Assembly: GCA_002412425.1 (NCBI GenBank)
Contig: DHVB01000030.1
Coordinates: forward strand, 1-7,417
Source of the DNA: Bacteroidales bacterium UBA5219
GTDB taxonomy: Bacteria; Bacteroidota; Bacteroidia; Bacteroidales; ML635J-15
DNA length: 7,417 nucleotides
Direction of reading: 5' to 3'
Part shown: positions 1 to 6,299 of the stretch, piece by piece
Position numbering within the stretch: position 1 is the stretch's first letter
Layout: every line of letters begins with the position of its first letter
Notes under the pieces: model-generated
Told to the model about the DNA's origin: nothing
The model's input: the letters and a program-made list of their open reading frames with translations, nothing else
Databases searched by the model: none
Program-made: the position numbers and the translations under genes

Positions 1-444
1 CCTAAAAAAGGGGACCATTATATTAATTACTTATCTGTTGATGATGTGTTTGCTCAAGGCGACTCTTTGGCAAATAAAACAGTATATGTAGAAGGTGTTG
101 TTGAACATGTTTGCCAACACAGCCAGAAACGTTTTAGAATTGTAGGTAAAAACGAAAACCTATTTATAAGAATTGAATTAGGTGATGAATTTGAAACAGT
201 TGACCCTGCAATCGTTGGTAGCAAAGCAAAAGTTATAGGAAGTTTAATTCCAATAATAATGGACGAACAGGCTGTAAAACAATGGGAAGAGAAAATGAAG
301 CAAAATCATAAAGGCGAAGAAGACACAGATCACTATAAAGAAGAACTTGCTTTTATACAAAATGTATATCAACAAATTATAAGTGGAGAAATTTCACACT
401 ATACAAATTATAGAATAAAGGCAGAAAGTTACGAGTTAGAATAA
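1..444 (+). CDS. OB-fold-like small protein, 5' end outside window
   Basis: The reading frame is open from base 1 (PKKGDHYINYLSVDDVF...) to the TAA at 442-444, so the 147 codons seen are the C-terminal part of a longer gene. The GTG at 46 is an internal valine, not a convincing start. The core, roughly codons 25-85, reads like a compact beta-barrel: VYVEGVVEHVC, then KRFRIVG, LFIRIELGDEF and a glycine-rich IVGSKAKVIGSL. This resembles an OB-fold-like family common in Bacteroidota whose members carry an 'EGxVxHVCxH' strand followed by an 'IVG' turn. A charged helical tail follows (EEKMKQNHKGEEDTDHYKEEL), with a final segment ending in YELE. I do not know a proven function. Members I recall often start with a signal or lipoprotein peptide, which would lie upstream here. 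It is convergent with the - strand genes at 753-1944. The coding call is firm; the fold is from pattern only. Confidence 0.8.
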   Translation, partial: PKKGDHYINYLSVDDVFAQGDSLANKTVYVEGVVEHVCQHSQKRFRIVGKNENLFIRIELGDEFETVDPAIVGSKAKVIGSLIPIIMDEQAVKQWEEKMKQNHKGEEDTDHYKEELAFIQNVYQQIISGEISHYTNYRIKAESYELE

Positions 445-478
445 TAAAATATTTGAGCGCTTTGATAGTCATCAAGAG

Positions 479-604
479 TTAAAAGTTCTTAAAGTTTATA
501 AAGAAGGCAAGTGTTTGATTTTCAGTAGTTTGTCCGTAGGGCAACACAATGAAATCAGTTAAAAGTTTGTAAAGTGGAGTTAGTTTGTGGGTTTCGTCAA
601 AGTT
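479..604 (+). repeat. Nonamer repeats, + orientation (left clusters)
   Basis: Three contiguous 9-bp units lie at 479-505 (TTAAAAGTT, CTTAAAGTT, TATAAAGAA). Two more start at 559 (TTAAAAGTT, TGTAAAGTG) and a degenerate one lies at 596-604 (GTCAAAGTT). They match the TGTAAAGTT consensus seen on the opposite strand at 731-757 and 1098-1184, so the left clusters are inverted relative to those around the four-helix-bundle gene. Between the two clusters lies a possible hairpin (516-557). A short inverted repeat, TTGAT/ATCAA at 462-475, sits just before the first unit. Confidence 0.6.
516..557 (+). other. Possible structured hairpin between repeat clusters
   Basis: An apical stem pairs 530-535 with 539-544 (TTGTCC/GGGCAA, one T-G wobble) around the loop GTA. 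A basal stem pairs 516-523 with 551-557 with one bulged T, separated from the apical stem by a symmetric 6x6 internal loop. No T-run follows, so it does not look like an intrinsic terminator. It could be a fold in an RNA made from the element or a chance pairing; only co-varying relatives would decide. Confidence 0.25.
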
Positions 605-683
605 TAAAGAATTAATTATATCCATTTTTAACTCATTTTTCAACTTTTAAGAAAAATTAGTCATAAAATATTTTGTTCAAACC

Positions 684-731
684 CTTAGCTTTTTACCAAG
701 TCATAATATCCTCAAATCTCTTAAACTTCAC
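684..731 (-). pseudogene. Truncated 5' remnant of a second four-helix-bundle gene
   Basis: Read on the - strand from 731, this encodes V-K-F-K-R-F-E-D-I-M-T-W-stop-K-A-K, closely matching the start of the intact gene at 1097 (MKFNRFEEIMAWQKAK). The start is GTG instead of ATG, codon 13 is TAA where the intact gene has CAA, and similarity ends after about codon 16. The rest of the copy is missing. Most of the six base differences across the larger 61-bp match change the protein, so this is a decayed remnant, not a constrained gene. It lies directly after the intact gene, giving a head-to-tail arrangement with a 366-bp offset. Confidence 0.75.
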
Positions 732-745
732 ACTTTACAAACTTT
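685..745 (-). repeat. Direct repeat of 1051-1111 (55/61 identical)
   Basis: Bases 685-745 align without gaps to 1051-1111 with six mismatches. Both copies contain the first codons of the four-helix-bundle gene plus about two nonamer units upstream of its start. The 366-bp offset equals the intact 345-bp gene plus 21 bp of spacer, as expected if a gene-plus-spacer unit was duplicated in tandem and one copy was later mostly deleted. Confidence 0.85.
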
Positions 746-757
746 ACAAACTCTACA
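731..757 (-). repeat. Three nonamer units overlapping the S23 gene's stop
   Basis: On the + strand the units read CACTTTACA, AACTTTACA and AACTCTACA, which is TGTAAAGTT-type on the - strand. The TAG stop of the four-helix-bundle gene (753-755) lies inside the third unit, so the gene ends in the repeat cluster, and the remnant copy begins on its other side. A degenerate unit may continue to about 766. Confidence 0.7.
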
Positions 758-1097
758 AACACTTTATTAAACCTGAAAGCATTTTTGAAACTTCTTCTGA
801 CATTGCAAAAAGTAATTTAAAATCATCATCAGATATTTTGTTTAAATCTTTTGCTAAATATAGCATAGAGCGAATTTCGCCACAAGAACCTTTGGCTATA
901 AATAAAAAATGCTTAAATTCGTTATTGCTTTTACGTTCAAACCCTTCAGCAATATTATTCATTACAGAAATAGAAGCACTTTGTATTTGGTTTTTAAATT
1001 CAAAATCTTTACTTTCTTTAAATAATGAATATACTCTAACTGTTAAATCTTTAGCTTTTTGCCAAGCCATAATTTCCTCAAATCTGTTAAACTTCAT
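753..1097 (-). CDS. Four-helix bundle protein, S23 / 23S rRNA intervening-sequence family
   Basis: This 114-aa protein has the full family pattern: an N-terminal FEEIMAWQKAKDL helix, then QIQSASISVMNNIAEGF (residues 37-53), the family's most recognisable motif, and a third stretch ERKSNNEFKHFLFIAKGS followed by GEIRSMLYLA (54-82). The C-terminal helix is about residues 90-112. The length is normal for the family, so it appears intact. Relatives were first described inside intervening sequences of 23S rRNA and are widespread as free-standing genes in Bacteroidota. Related four-helix-bundle proteins (Avd) serve diversity-generating retroelements, but no reverse transcriptase or variable repeat is seen here. 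Its biochemical role is unknown; binding of nucleic acid is inferred. It lies downstream of the DUF2807 gene on the same strand, but has its own promoter-like site in the repeat-filled spacer. ATG at 1097 is chosen because family similarity begins there. Confidence 0.9.
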   Translation of the reverse strand: MKFNRFEEIMAWQKAKDLTVRVYSLFKESKDFEFKNQIQSASISVMNNIAEGFERKSNNEFKHFLFIAKGSCGEIRSMLYLAKDLNKISDDDFKLLFAMSEEVSKMLSGLIKCL

Positions 1098-1184
1098 ACT
1101 TTAAAAACTTTATATACTTTTAACTTTACAAACTTAACCAACTTTACGAACTTTACAAACTTTACGAACTTTATGAACTTTCAA
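1098..1184 (-). repeat. Tandem 9-bp repeat array filling the spacer upstream of the S23 gene
   Basis: From 1122 to 1184 there are seven contiguous 9-bp units (+ strand): AACTTTACA, AACTTAACC, AACTTTACG, AACTTTACA, AACTTTACG, AACTTTATG, AACTTTCAA. Two or three looser units continue to the start codon, so nearly the whole spacer between the DUF2807 stop and the four-helix-bundle start is repeat. On the transcribed strand the unit is TGTAAAGTT or CGTAAAGTT. Because the period is a multiple of three, the opposite strand yields a false Asn-Phe-Thr repeat peptide. Confidence 0.85.
1129..1159 (-). promoter_or_regulatory. Bacteroidota-type promoter formed by the nonamer repeats
   Basis: On the - strand, TTTG (1159-1156) is followed after exactly 19 bases by TAAGTTTG (1136-1129). 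This fits the Bacteroidota -33 TTTG / -7 TAnnTTTG pattern with plausible spacing. Transcription would begin near 1122-1125, giving a leader of about 25-28 nt before the ATG at 1097. The standard repeat unit gives TA, three bases, then TTTG; only the variant unit at 1131-1139 gives the correct two-base gap. No start-site data are available. Confidence 0.5.
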
Positions 1185-1185
1185 C

Positions 1186-1944
1186 TTATTTTGAGCAACC
1201 TATGTTTTCAAACTTTTCCTGCCACCCTTCCTCAGCATAGCTAATTATTTCAGGACATTCAGTGCCGAAGGAGTAAAGCTTTCCGTATTTTATATCTTCT
1301 ATAATTAATTTTTTGATAGGATTAATTTCGCTATCGCCAAGTGATTTGTGAACAGCATGAATATCTTTGCAAAACAATTTTCTTCCTTTAAAATATCCGT
1401 TTCCTACATTGTAAATATATGCGTAATTACATCTGCCTTCAAGTTTGTAGTCGCCTGTGGAGGCATGACTTCTAAAATACAAACTGTCGCCACTCAAAAT
1501 CATGTCTGTAGTTAAAATTCCTGCCCAGTTTTGTATCGAGAGAGTATTAAAATATAAACTATCTAAAGTTTTTAAATCGCAAGTTTCGTTTATTGTAATT
1601 TCTTTTAAGTTAGGACAAGTAATGGTTAATTTTGGTTTAATTCTTTTTCTTAGCCATTCGCAAGTGTTTCTATTTTCTAAAATCAATTCCTTGCCTTCAA
1701 TTTCGTGACTAATAAATGGAATTAAATTTTCGCCACAATTAATACTTAAAATATGTTCGCTACCAGTGATAAATGTAATTTCAAAATCGCTTTTAATTTG
1801 CACTTTATTAAAATCATCTAAATAGATTTTTTCAGTTGTAATTTCGCCAGTAGATTTCATACAGCGGTTTTTATCGGTGTCGCAAGCATTAAAGCCTAAA
1901 CTAAAAACCACAATTATTAAAAATAAATATCTATATTTTTTCAT
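1186..1944 (-). CDS. DUF2807 (head GIN domain) putative lipoprotein
   Basis: This 252-aa protein starts with a basic and hydrophobic signal (MKKYRYLFLIIVVFSLGF) ending in a lipobox-like FNAC with the candidate lipidated Cys at residue 21. It is followed by acidic residues (DTD), as is often seen in surface-exposed Bacteroidota lipoproteins. The mature part matches the DUF2807 pattern: CMKSTGEITTEKIYLDDFNKVQI (28-50, broken here only by wording), then SDFEITFITGSEH, GENLIPFIS, and KPKLTITCPNLKEI followed by repeating beta-strand turns to about residue 235. The family forms a beta-solenoid-like fold once named a putative autotransporter adhesin head; its function is unproven. It has ten cysteines, nine after the lipid Cys, so disulfides are possible. 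It diverges from the GH3 fusion gene across 130 bp and is followed by the S23 gene. Confidence 0.85.
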   Translation of the reverse strand: MKKYRYLFLIIVVFSLGFNACDTDKNRCMKSTGEITTEKIYLDDFNKVQIKSDFEITFITGSEHILSINCGENLIPFISHEIEGKELILENRNTCEWLRKRIKPKLTITCPNLKEITINETCDLKTLDSLYFNTLSIQNWAGILTTDMILSGDSLYFRSHASTGDYKLEGRCNYAYIYNVGNGYFKGRKLFCKDIHAVHKSLGDSEINPIKKLIIEDIKYGKLYSFGTECPEIISYAEEGWQEKFENIGCSK

Positions 1945-2074
1945 GTATTAAACTTAAAAAATTCAATCGCTAAGATAATATTTTTTAAATTAACTTTATA
2001 TTGTTAAAAAAACAAAATAAGTCAATCGTTTATTTCGTTAAATCTTAGCATATTGCAACTAAAAATATTGAATT
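1945..2074. promoter_or_regulatory. Divergent intergenic region with both promoters
   Basis: This very AT-rich 130 bp separates the starts of the - strand lipoprotein gene and the + strand GH3 fusion, so it must hold at least one promoter for each. For the lipoprotein gene the best -7 candidate is TTATTTTG (- strand, 2020-2013), one base off TAnnTTTG, with no clean -33 TTTG. For the + strand gene I found no convincing match. No operator-like palindrome stands out. Confidence 0.45.
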
Positions 2075-5068
2075 ATGTGGAGAATGTCTTTTGTAATTTT
2101 TTTAACTTCTGTACTTTGCTTGGTTACCACTTCTTTTAACTATAAAACCAACGATTTTCCAACAAAGAGAACAACAAAACCACCTTCGTTTTTAGACGAA
2201 AATAATCCTTGGGTTGATTCAGTTTTTAATACTTTAACACAAGATGAGAAAATCGCACAGCTATTAATGCTGCCTGCATATTCCAATAAAGGCAAGTCTC
2301 ACGAAGAACATATTTTAAGTTTAATAAAAAATTATAAAATCGGCGGTTTAATTTTTATGCAAGGCGGTCCGCATAGGCAAGCTGTTTTGTTGAATAAATA
2401 TCAGTCAAATTCTGAGTTGCCACTTTTAATTTCAATGGATGCGGAGTGGTCTTTGAGCATGAGATTGGACTCTACCGTGCTTTATCCACGGCAAATGATG
2501 TTGGGAGCAATTCAAGATAATGAGCTTATTTATGAAATGGGAGCTGAATTTGCTCGACAGTTGAAAAGAGTAGGAGTTCATGTTAGCTTTTCGCCTGTTT
2601 GCGATGTAAACAACAATCCACTTAATCCTGTAATTAACGACAGATCTTTTGGCGAAGATAAGTATAATGTTAGCATAAAATCATATTATTATATGAAAGG
2701 CTTGCAAGACAATGGAGTTTTGGCTTGTGCTAAACATTTTCCCGGGCATGGCGACACTCATGTTGATTCTCACAAAGCTCTGCCAGTGATTAATCACAGT
2801 TTTCAGCGTTTAGATACTTTGGAGTTGTACCCATTTCAATACTTGATTGATAAAGGAATTGCTTCTGTTATGGTGTCGCATTTATTTGTTCCTGCAATTG
2901 ATTCTTCCAAAAATTTGCCAAGTTCTTTGTCGCCCAAAACAATAAACGAACTTTTAAAAACCAATATGGGATTTAAAGGTTTAGTATTTACTGATGCTCT
3001 TAATATGGGCGGAATTACCGGAGGTTTTAAAGCTGGAGAAGCAGACGTAAAAGCACTTTTAGCAGGAAATGATATTTTACTTTTTCCAAACGAAGTTCCT
3101 TTGGTTATTGAAAAAATTAAACAAGCAATAGAAAATGGCGAAATTTCTCAAGAAGAAATCGATAATAGATGCAAAAAAGTTTTAATGGCTAAATATTGGG
3201 TTGGCTTGAATAAAATTGAAGAAATTTCTTTAGAAAATTTGCATTCAGATTTGAACAATACAGAGGCTTTGTTGATGAAACAAAAATTGATAGAAAATTC
3301 CTTAACTTTAGTTACAAATAAAAATTCCTTAATTCCTTTACAAAGATTAGACACATTAAAAATTGCAAGCATAAGTTTTGGTTCTAATAATATGAGTAGC
3401 TTTCAAAATCGCTTAAAATATTATGCCGAAGTTGATGAGTTTAATTTTGAAACTGAAATCAAAAAAAGTGGTAGTCAGGGTTTTAAGGCAAAACTTAAAA
3501 AGTATAATTTGTTAATTGTGGGCATTCACAACACAAATTCTTTAGCATCTCGAAAGTTTGGAATTTCAAAGCAAACAACTGAATTTGTTGATGAAATTTG
3601 TGCAGAAAACAATGTGATTTTAGACTTGTTTGCTAATCCTTATGCTTTGGCTTATTTTAAAAATGCTGAAAAATGTGCTGCAATTATTGTTTCATACAAC
3701 GATTGGACATTGACAAATGATTTGTCGGCTCAGTTAATTTTTGGTGGAATTCCAGCTTTAGGACGTTTGCCTGTGAGTGTAGGAAATAAATTTTCAGTAA
3801 ATTCGGGTTACGATACTAAGAAAATTAGATTGAAATACACTTCCATTCCCGAAGAAGCAGGAGTAGATTCAGGAAATCTTTACAAAGTTGATTCTATGAT
3901 GAACGAAGCAATTAACGCCAAAGCTTTTCCGGGCGGACAAATTGTGGCAGCAAGAAATGGAATAGTTTTTTATATAAAATCCTTCGGCTATCACGATTAT
4001 TCAAACAAAGTTGAAGTAAATGATTTTGACTTATACGATTTGGCTTCGGTAACTAAAGTTGTGGGTTCTGCACCAGCACTTATGAAACTTTATGACGAAA
4101 AGCTATTTACTTTGAACGATAAATTATCTAAACATATTCCAATTTTGCAAAATACTAAAAAAGCCGATTTTGAAATTTTTGATATTTTAACCCATAGAGC
4201 AGGATTCAAATCTTGGGAAGCTTTTTTTAAAAAAACTATTAAAAACGATAGTATTCAAAATTTAATTTATTCAAAAGAAAAAGCAGAAAATTACAATACA
4301 AGAGTTTGCGAGGTTTTTTATATTTTAGATTCGTATCGCGACACAATTTTTCAAGACATAATTAATTCGCCTCATAATAGATACGGAAGATATGTTTATT
4401 CAGATATGGGATTTTATTTTTTCCCAGAAATGATTAAAAAATTTAAAGGAAAATCTATGGACGAGTATTTGTACGACGAGTTTTATTCTCGTTTGGGAGC
4501 ATGGACTTTGCGTTATTCGCCATTAGAAAAATTTTCAAAGAAAAATATTACGCCAACCGAAGAAGATAATGTTTTTAGAAAAGAACAATTACACGGCTAT
4601 GTTCACGACCAAGGAGCTGCTATGTTGGGCGGAATTTCAGGACATGCAGGTTTGTTCGCTTCGGCTAACGATGTGGCAAAAGTTATGGAAATGTTTATCG
4701 AAAAAGGAAGCTATGGAAATTTCGATTATATAAATTCTGAAACTATAGATTTATTTACAAAATATCAATTCGATTCACTTATAAACAGAAGAGGCTTGAT
4801 TTGGGATAAACCTGTTCCAAACGATACAACAAAAGGATTGGGTACTGGTTCTTCATCAAATTTAGCTTACGGACATAGCGGATATACAGGCACTATGGTT
4901 TGGGCAGACCCACATTATGATTTTATTTATGTTTTCAATTCAAACCGTGTGTATAAAGATGCTGAAAACTGGAAAATTTTAAAACTAAACACTCGAACTA
5001 TTATAGAAGAAATTTTTTATCAAGCAATAATCAAGAAAAATCCAGATTTGAAATATGTAAAAAACTAA
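2075..5068 (+). CDS. Exported GH3 beta-N-acetylhexosaminidase fused to class C beta-lactamase-like serine hydrolase
   Basis: This 997-aa protein begins with a signal-peptide-like segment (about residues 5-20), so it should act in the periplasm or envelope. Residues about 45-375 are a GH3 catalytic domain of NagZ type: KHFPGHGD (220-227), DSH (231-233), which in NagZ carries the His of the acid/base Asp-His dyad, and FTDALNM with nucleophile Asp307. Residues about 400-580 resemble the GH3 C-terminal sandwich. Residues about 595-985 are a class C beta-lactamase / PBP-like serine hydrolase: SVTK (Ser658, Lys661), YSD at 775-777 in place of YxN, GHAGLFAS at 856-863, and HSG (934-936) in place of KTG. 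Fusions of this design and length are known in Bacteroidota. The likely substrate is muropeptide: the GH3 part removes GlcNAc and the hydrolase part may cut the peptide or amide. The substrate of the second domain is unproven. M4 is an alternative start. It is followed 51 bp later by purM. Confidence 0.9.
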   Translation: MWRMSFVIFLTSVLCLVTTSFNYKTNDFPTKRTTKPPSFLDENNPWVDSVFNTLTQDEKIAQLLMLPAYSNKGKSHEEHILSLIKNYKIGGLIFMQGGPHRQAVLLNKYQSNSELPLLISMDAEWSLSMRLDSTVLYPRQMMLGAIQDNELIYEMGAEFARQLKRVGVHVSFSPVCDVNNNPLNPVINDRSFGEDKYNVSIKSYYYMKGLQDNGVLACAKHFPGHGDTHVDSHKALPVINHSFQRLDTLELYPFQYLIDKGIASVMVSHLFVPAIDSSKNLPSSLSPKTINELLKTNMGFKGLVFTDALNMGGITGGFKAGEADVKALLAGNDILLFPNEVPLVIEKIKQAIENGEISQEEIDNRCKKVLMAKYWVGLNKIEEISLENLHSDLNNTEALLMKQKLIENSLTLVTNKNSLIPLQRLDTLKIASISFGSNNMSSFQNRLKYYAEVDEFNFETEIKKSGSQGFKAKLKKYNLLIVGIHNTNSLASRKFGISKQTTEFVDEICAENNVILDLFANPYALAYFKNAEKCAAIIVSYNDWTLTNDLSAQLIFGGIPALGRLPVSVGNKFSVNSGYDTKKIRLKYTSIPEEAGVDSGNLYKVDSMMNEAINAKAFPGGQIVAARNGIVFYIKSFGYHDYSNKVEVNDFDLYDLASVTKVVGSAPALMKLYDEKLFTLNDKLSKHIPILQNTKKADFEIFDILTHRAGFKSWEAFFKKTIKNDSIQNLIYSKEKAENYNTRVCEVFYILDSYRDTIFQDIINSPHNRYGRYVYSDMGFYFFPEMIKKFKGKSMDEYLYDEFYSRLGAWTLRYSPLEKFSKKNITPTEEDNVFRKEQLHGYVHDQGAAMLGGISGHAGLFASANDVAKVMEMFIEKGSYGNFDYINSETIDLFTKYQFDSLINRRGLIWDKPVPNDTTKGLGTGSSSNLAYGHSGYTGTMVWADPHYDFIYVFNSNRVYKDAENWKILKLNTRTIIEEIFYQAIIKKNPDLKYVKN

Positions 5069-5098
5069 ATTCTCTGCTAAAAAAATCAGAAAATTAAT

Positions 5099-5106
5099 TA
5101 TTTTTG
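5099..5106 (+). promoter_or_regulatory. Possible -7 element upstream of purM
   Basis: TATTTTTG matches TAnnTTTG exactly and lies 13 bp before the purM ATG, which would leave a leader of only several nucleotides. The only -33-like match is TCTG at 5073-5076, 22 bp upstream and one base off TTTG. In such AT-rich sequence a chance match is likely. The 51-bp gap has no convincing terminator, so read-through from the GH3 fusion gene is equally possible. Confidence 0.25.
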
Positions 5107-5119
5107 TAAAAATTTTAAA

Positions 5120-6289
5120 ATGACTGATAGTTCCAGATATAATTTGCGTGGCGTTTCAGCCTCTAAAGAAGATGTTCACAATGCAATTCGTAAAATAGAT
5201 AAGGGATTATATCCAAAGGCATTTTGTAAAATAATTCCAGATATTTTGGCTGGCGATGAAAACTATTGCAATATAATGCATGCCGATGGAGCAGGAACAA
5301 AATCTTCTTTAGCTTATATGTATTGGAAAGAAACAGGCGATTTGTCGGTTTGGAAAGGTATTGCAATTGATGCAATAGTTATGAATATTGATGATTTGCT
5401 TTGCGTTGGTGCTACCGACAATATTTTGCTTTCTTCAACTATAGGACGAAATAAAAATTTAATTCCCGGCGAAGTTATTTCTGCAATTATAAATGGAACT
5501 CAAGAGTTTTGCGACGAAATGGGCAAGCATGGCATTAATATTGTTCTTACAGGTGGCGAAACTGCTGATGTTGGCGATTTGGTTAGAACAATAATTGTTG
5601 ATTCAACTGTTACTTGCCGAATGTTGAGAAAAGATGTAATTACAAACGAAAATATTCAAGCAGGCGATGTGATTGTAGGGCTTTCTTCAACTGGTCGTGC
5701 AAGCTACGAAAATTTTTACAATGCAGGAATGGGAAGCAATGGATTAACTTCGGCTCGACATGATGTGCTTGCAAATTATCTTGCCGAAAAATATCCCGAA
5801 AGCTACGATAATGCAATGCCAGCAGAATTAGTTTATTCAGGAAAGAAAAAATTAACAGAAAGTTTAGAAAAGCCTTATTCAGATGTTGGAAAAATGATTC
5901 TTTCGCCTACTCGAACCTATGCACCAGTTATTAAAGAAGTTTTAAAGCATTATTCTAATCAAATTCACGGAATTATTCACTGTAGTGGCGGTGCTCAAAC
6001 AAAAATTTTAAATTTCGTAGATAATCTTCATATTATTAAAGATAATATGTTTGAAGTTCCTTTGTTGTTCCAAATGATACAAGAGCAAAGCAATACAGAT
6101 TGGAAAGAAATGTATAAAGTCTTTAATATGGGACATAGAATGGAATTATATTTGCCCGAAAACATTGCTAATCAGGTAGTTGAGGTTGGTAAAGGCTTTA
6201 ATGTTGACGCAAAAATAATTGGTAGGGTAGAAAAGAGCGAAAGCAAAAAACTTACAATAAAATCCGAAAAGGGCGAATTTATATATTAA
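5120..6289 (+). CDS. purM: Phosphoribosylformylglycinamidine cyclo-ligase (AIR synthase)
   Basis: PurM catalyses the ATP-dependent ring closure of FGAM to AIR, the fifth step of purine synthesis, in the cytoplasm. The 389-aa protein has the two PurM halves. The N-terminal half has HADGAGTK (54-61, the counterpart of DGVGTK), NIDDLLCVGA (89-98) and GGETAD (145-150). The C-terminal half has GLSSTGRAS (187-195), GSNGLTSARHD (205-215), SPTRTYAPVIK (262-272), HCSGGAQTK (287-295) and FNMGHRMEL (335-343). It is longer than the roughly 345-aa enterobacterial enzyme and diverged at the C-terminal motifs, where E. coli has TGGG and FNCGVGM. This is the form usual in Bacteroidota. Some databases label such proteins only as AIR-synthase-related. 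prfA follows after 10 bp, an arrangement I recall as common in Bacteroidota, often with pyrF next. The ATG at 5120 is the first in frame after the previous gene. Confidence 0.88.
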   Translation: MTDSSRYNLRGVSASKEDVHNAIRKIDKGLYPKAFCKIIPDILAGDENYCNIMHADGAGTKSSLAYMYWKETGDLSVWKGIAIDAIVMNIDDLLCVGATDNILLSSTIGRNKNLIPGEVISAIINGTQEFCDEMGKHGINIVLTGGETADVGDLVRTIIVDSTVTCRMLRKDVITNENIQAGDVIVGLSSTGRASYENFYNAGMGSNGLTSARHDVLANYLAEKYPESYDNAMPAELVYSGKKKLTESLEKPYSDVGKMILSPTRTYAPVIKEVLKHYSNQIHGIIHCSGGAQTKILNFVDNLHIIKDNMFEVPLLFQMIQEQSNTDWKEMYKVFNMGHRMELYLPENIANQVVEVGKGFNVDAKIIGRVEKSESKKLTIKSEKGEFIY

Positions 6290-6299
6290 GAGACAGATT

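Larger units (their letters stand above)
478..1184. mobile_element. Candidate S23-gene repeat unit (IVS-like, non-autonomous)
   Basis: This stretch has one intact gene (753-1097, -), a truncated second copy of its 5' end (684-731, -) and four clusters of a 9-bp repeat. The left clusters (479-505, 559-604) carry the repeat on the + strand; those flanking the gene (731-757, 1098-1184) carry it on the - strand. The unit is therefore bracketed by inverted repeats: 478-503 and the reverse complement of 1099-1124 match at 22 of 26 bases. S23-family proteins were first known from intervening sequences in 23S rRNA genes, whose ends pair into a stem. The same layout here, outside an rRNA gene, suggests a related dispersed element. 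I see no transposase, no clear target-site duplication and no sharp boundaries. The non-coding stretch 445-752 has no other gene that I can support. The mobile-element label is an inference. Confidence 0.35.

Noticed and set aside
46..444. Complete 132-aa gene starting at GTG 46
   Set aside because: The frame is open to base 1 with coherent sequence, so the gene is truncated by the window edge and the GTG is probably internal.
753..1097. Diversity-generating retroelement accessory protein (Avd)
   Set aside because: The four-helix-bundle families are related, but there is no reverse transcriptase, template repeat or variable repeat in the window. The sequence fits the S23 family better.
673..1104. 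+ strand open frame of 143 codons antisense to the four-helix-bundle gene
   Set aside because: It is the shadow of the S23 gene and its remnant. Its two similar ends simply reflect the 366-bp offset direct repeat, and no protein family is recognisable.
479..1184. CRISPR array
   Set aside because: The repeats are 9 bp and directly contiguous, with no unique spacers of constant length and no cas genes.
1059..1244. + strand frame giving an Asn-Phe-Thr repeat peptide
   Set aside because: The repeat peptide comes from the 9-bp DNA array read in a frame, and the rest overlaps two genes on the other strand. It has no supporting start context.
2075..5068. True beta-lactamase (resistance) function for the C-terminal domain
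   Set aside because: The YSD and HSG motifs replace YxN and KTG, and the fusion to a NagZ-like domain points to cell-wall turnover.
5069..5119. Intrinsic terminator after the GH3 fusion gene
   Set aside because: Only a 4-bp TCTG/CAGA pairing (5073-5076/5087-5090) is seen, with an A-rich loop and no proper T-run after it.
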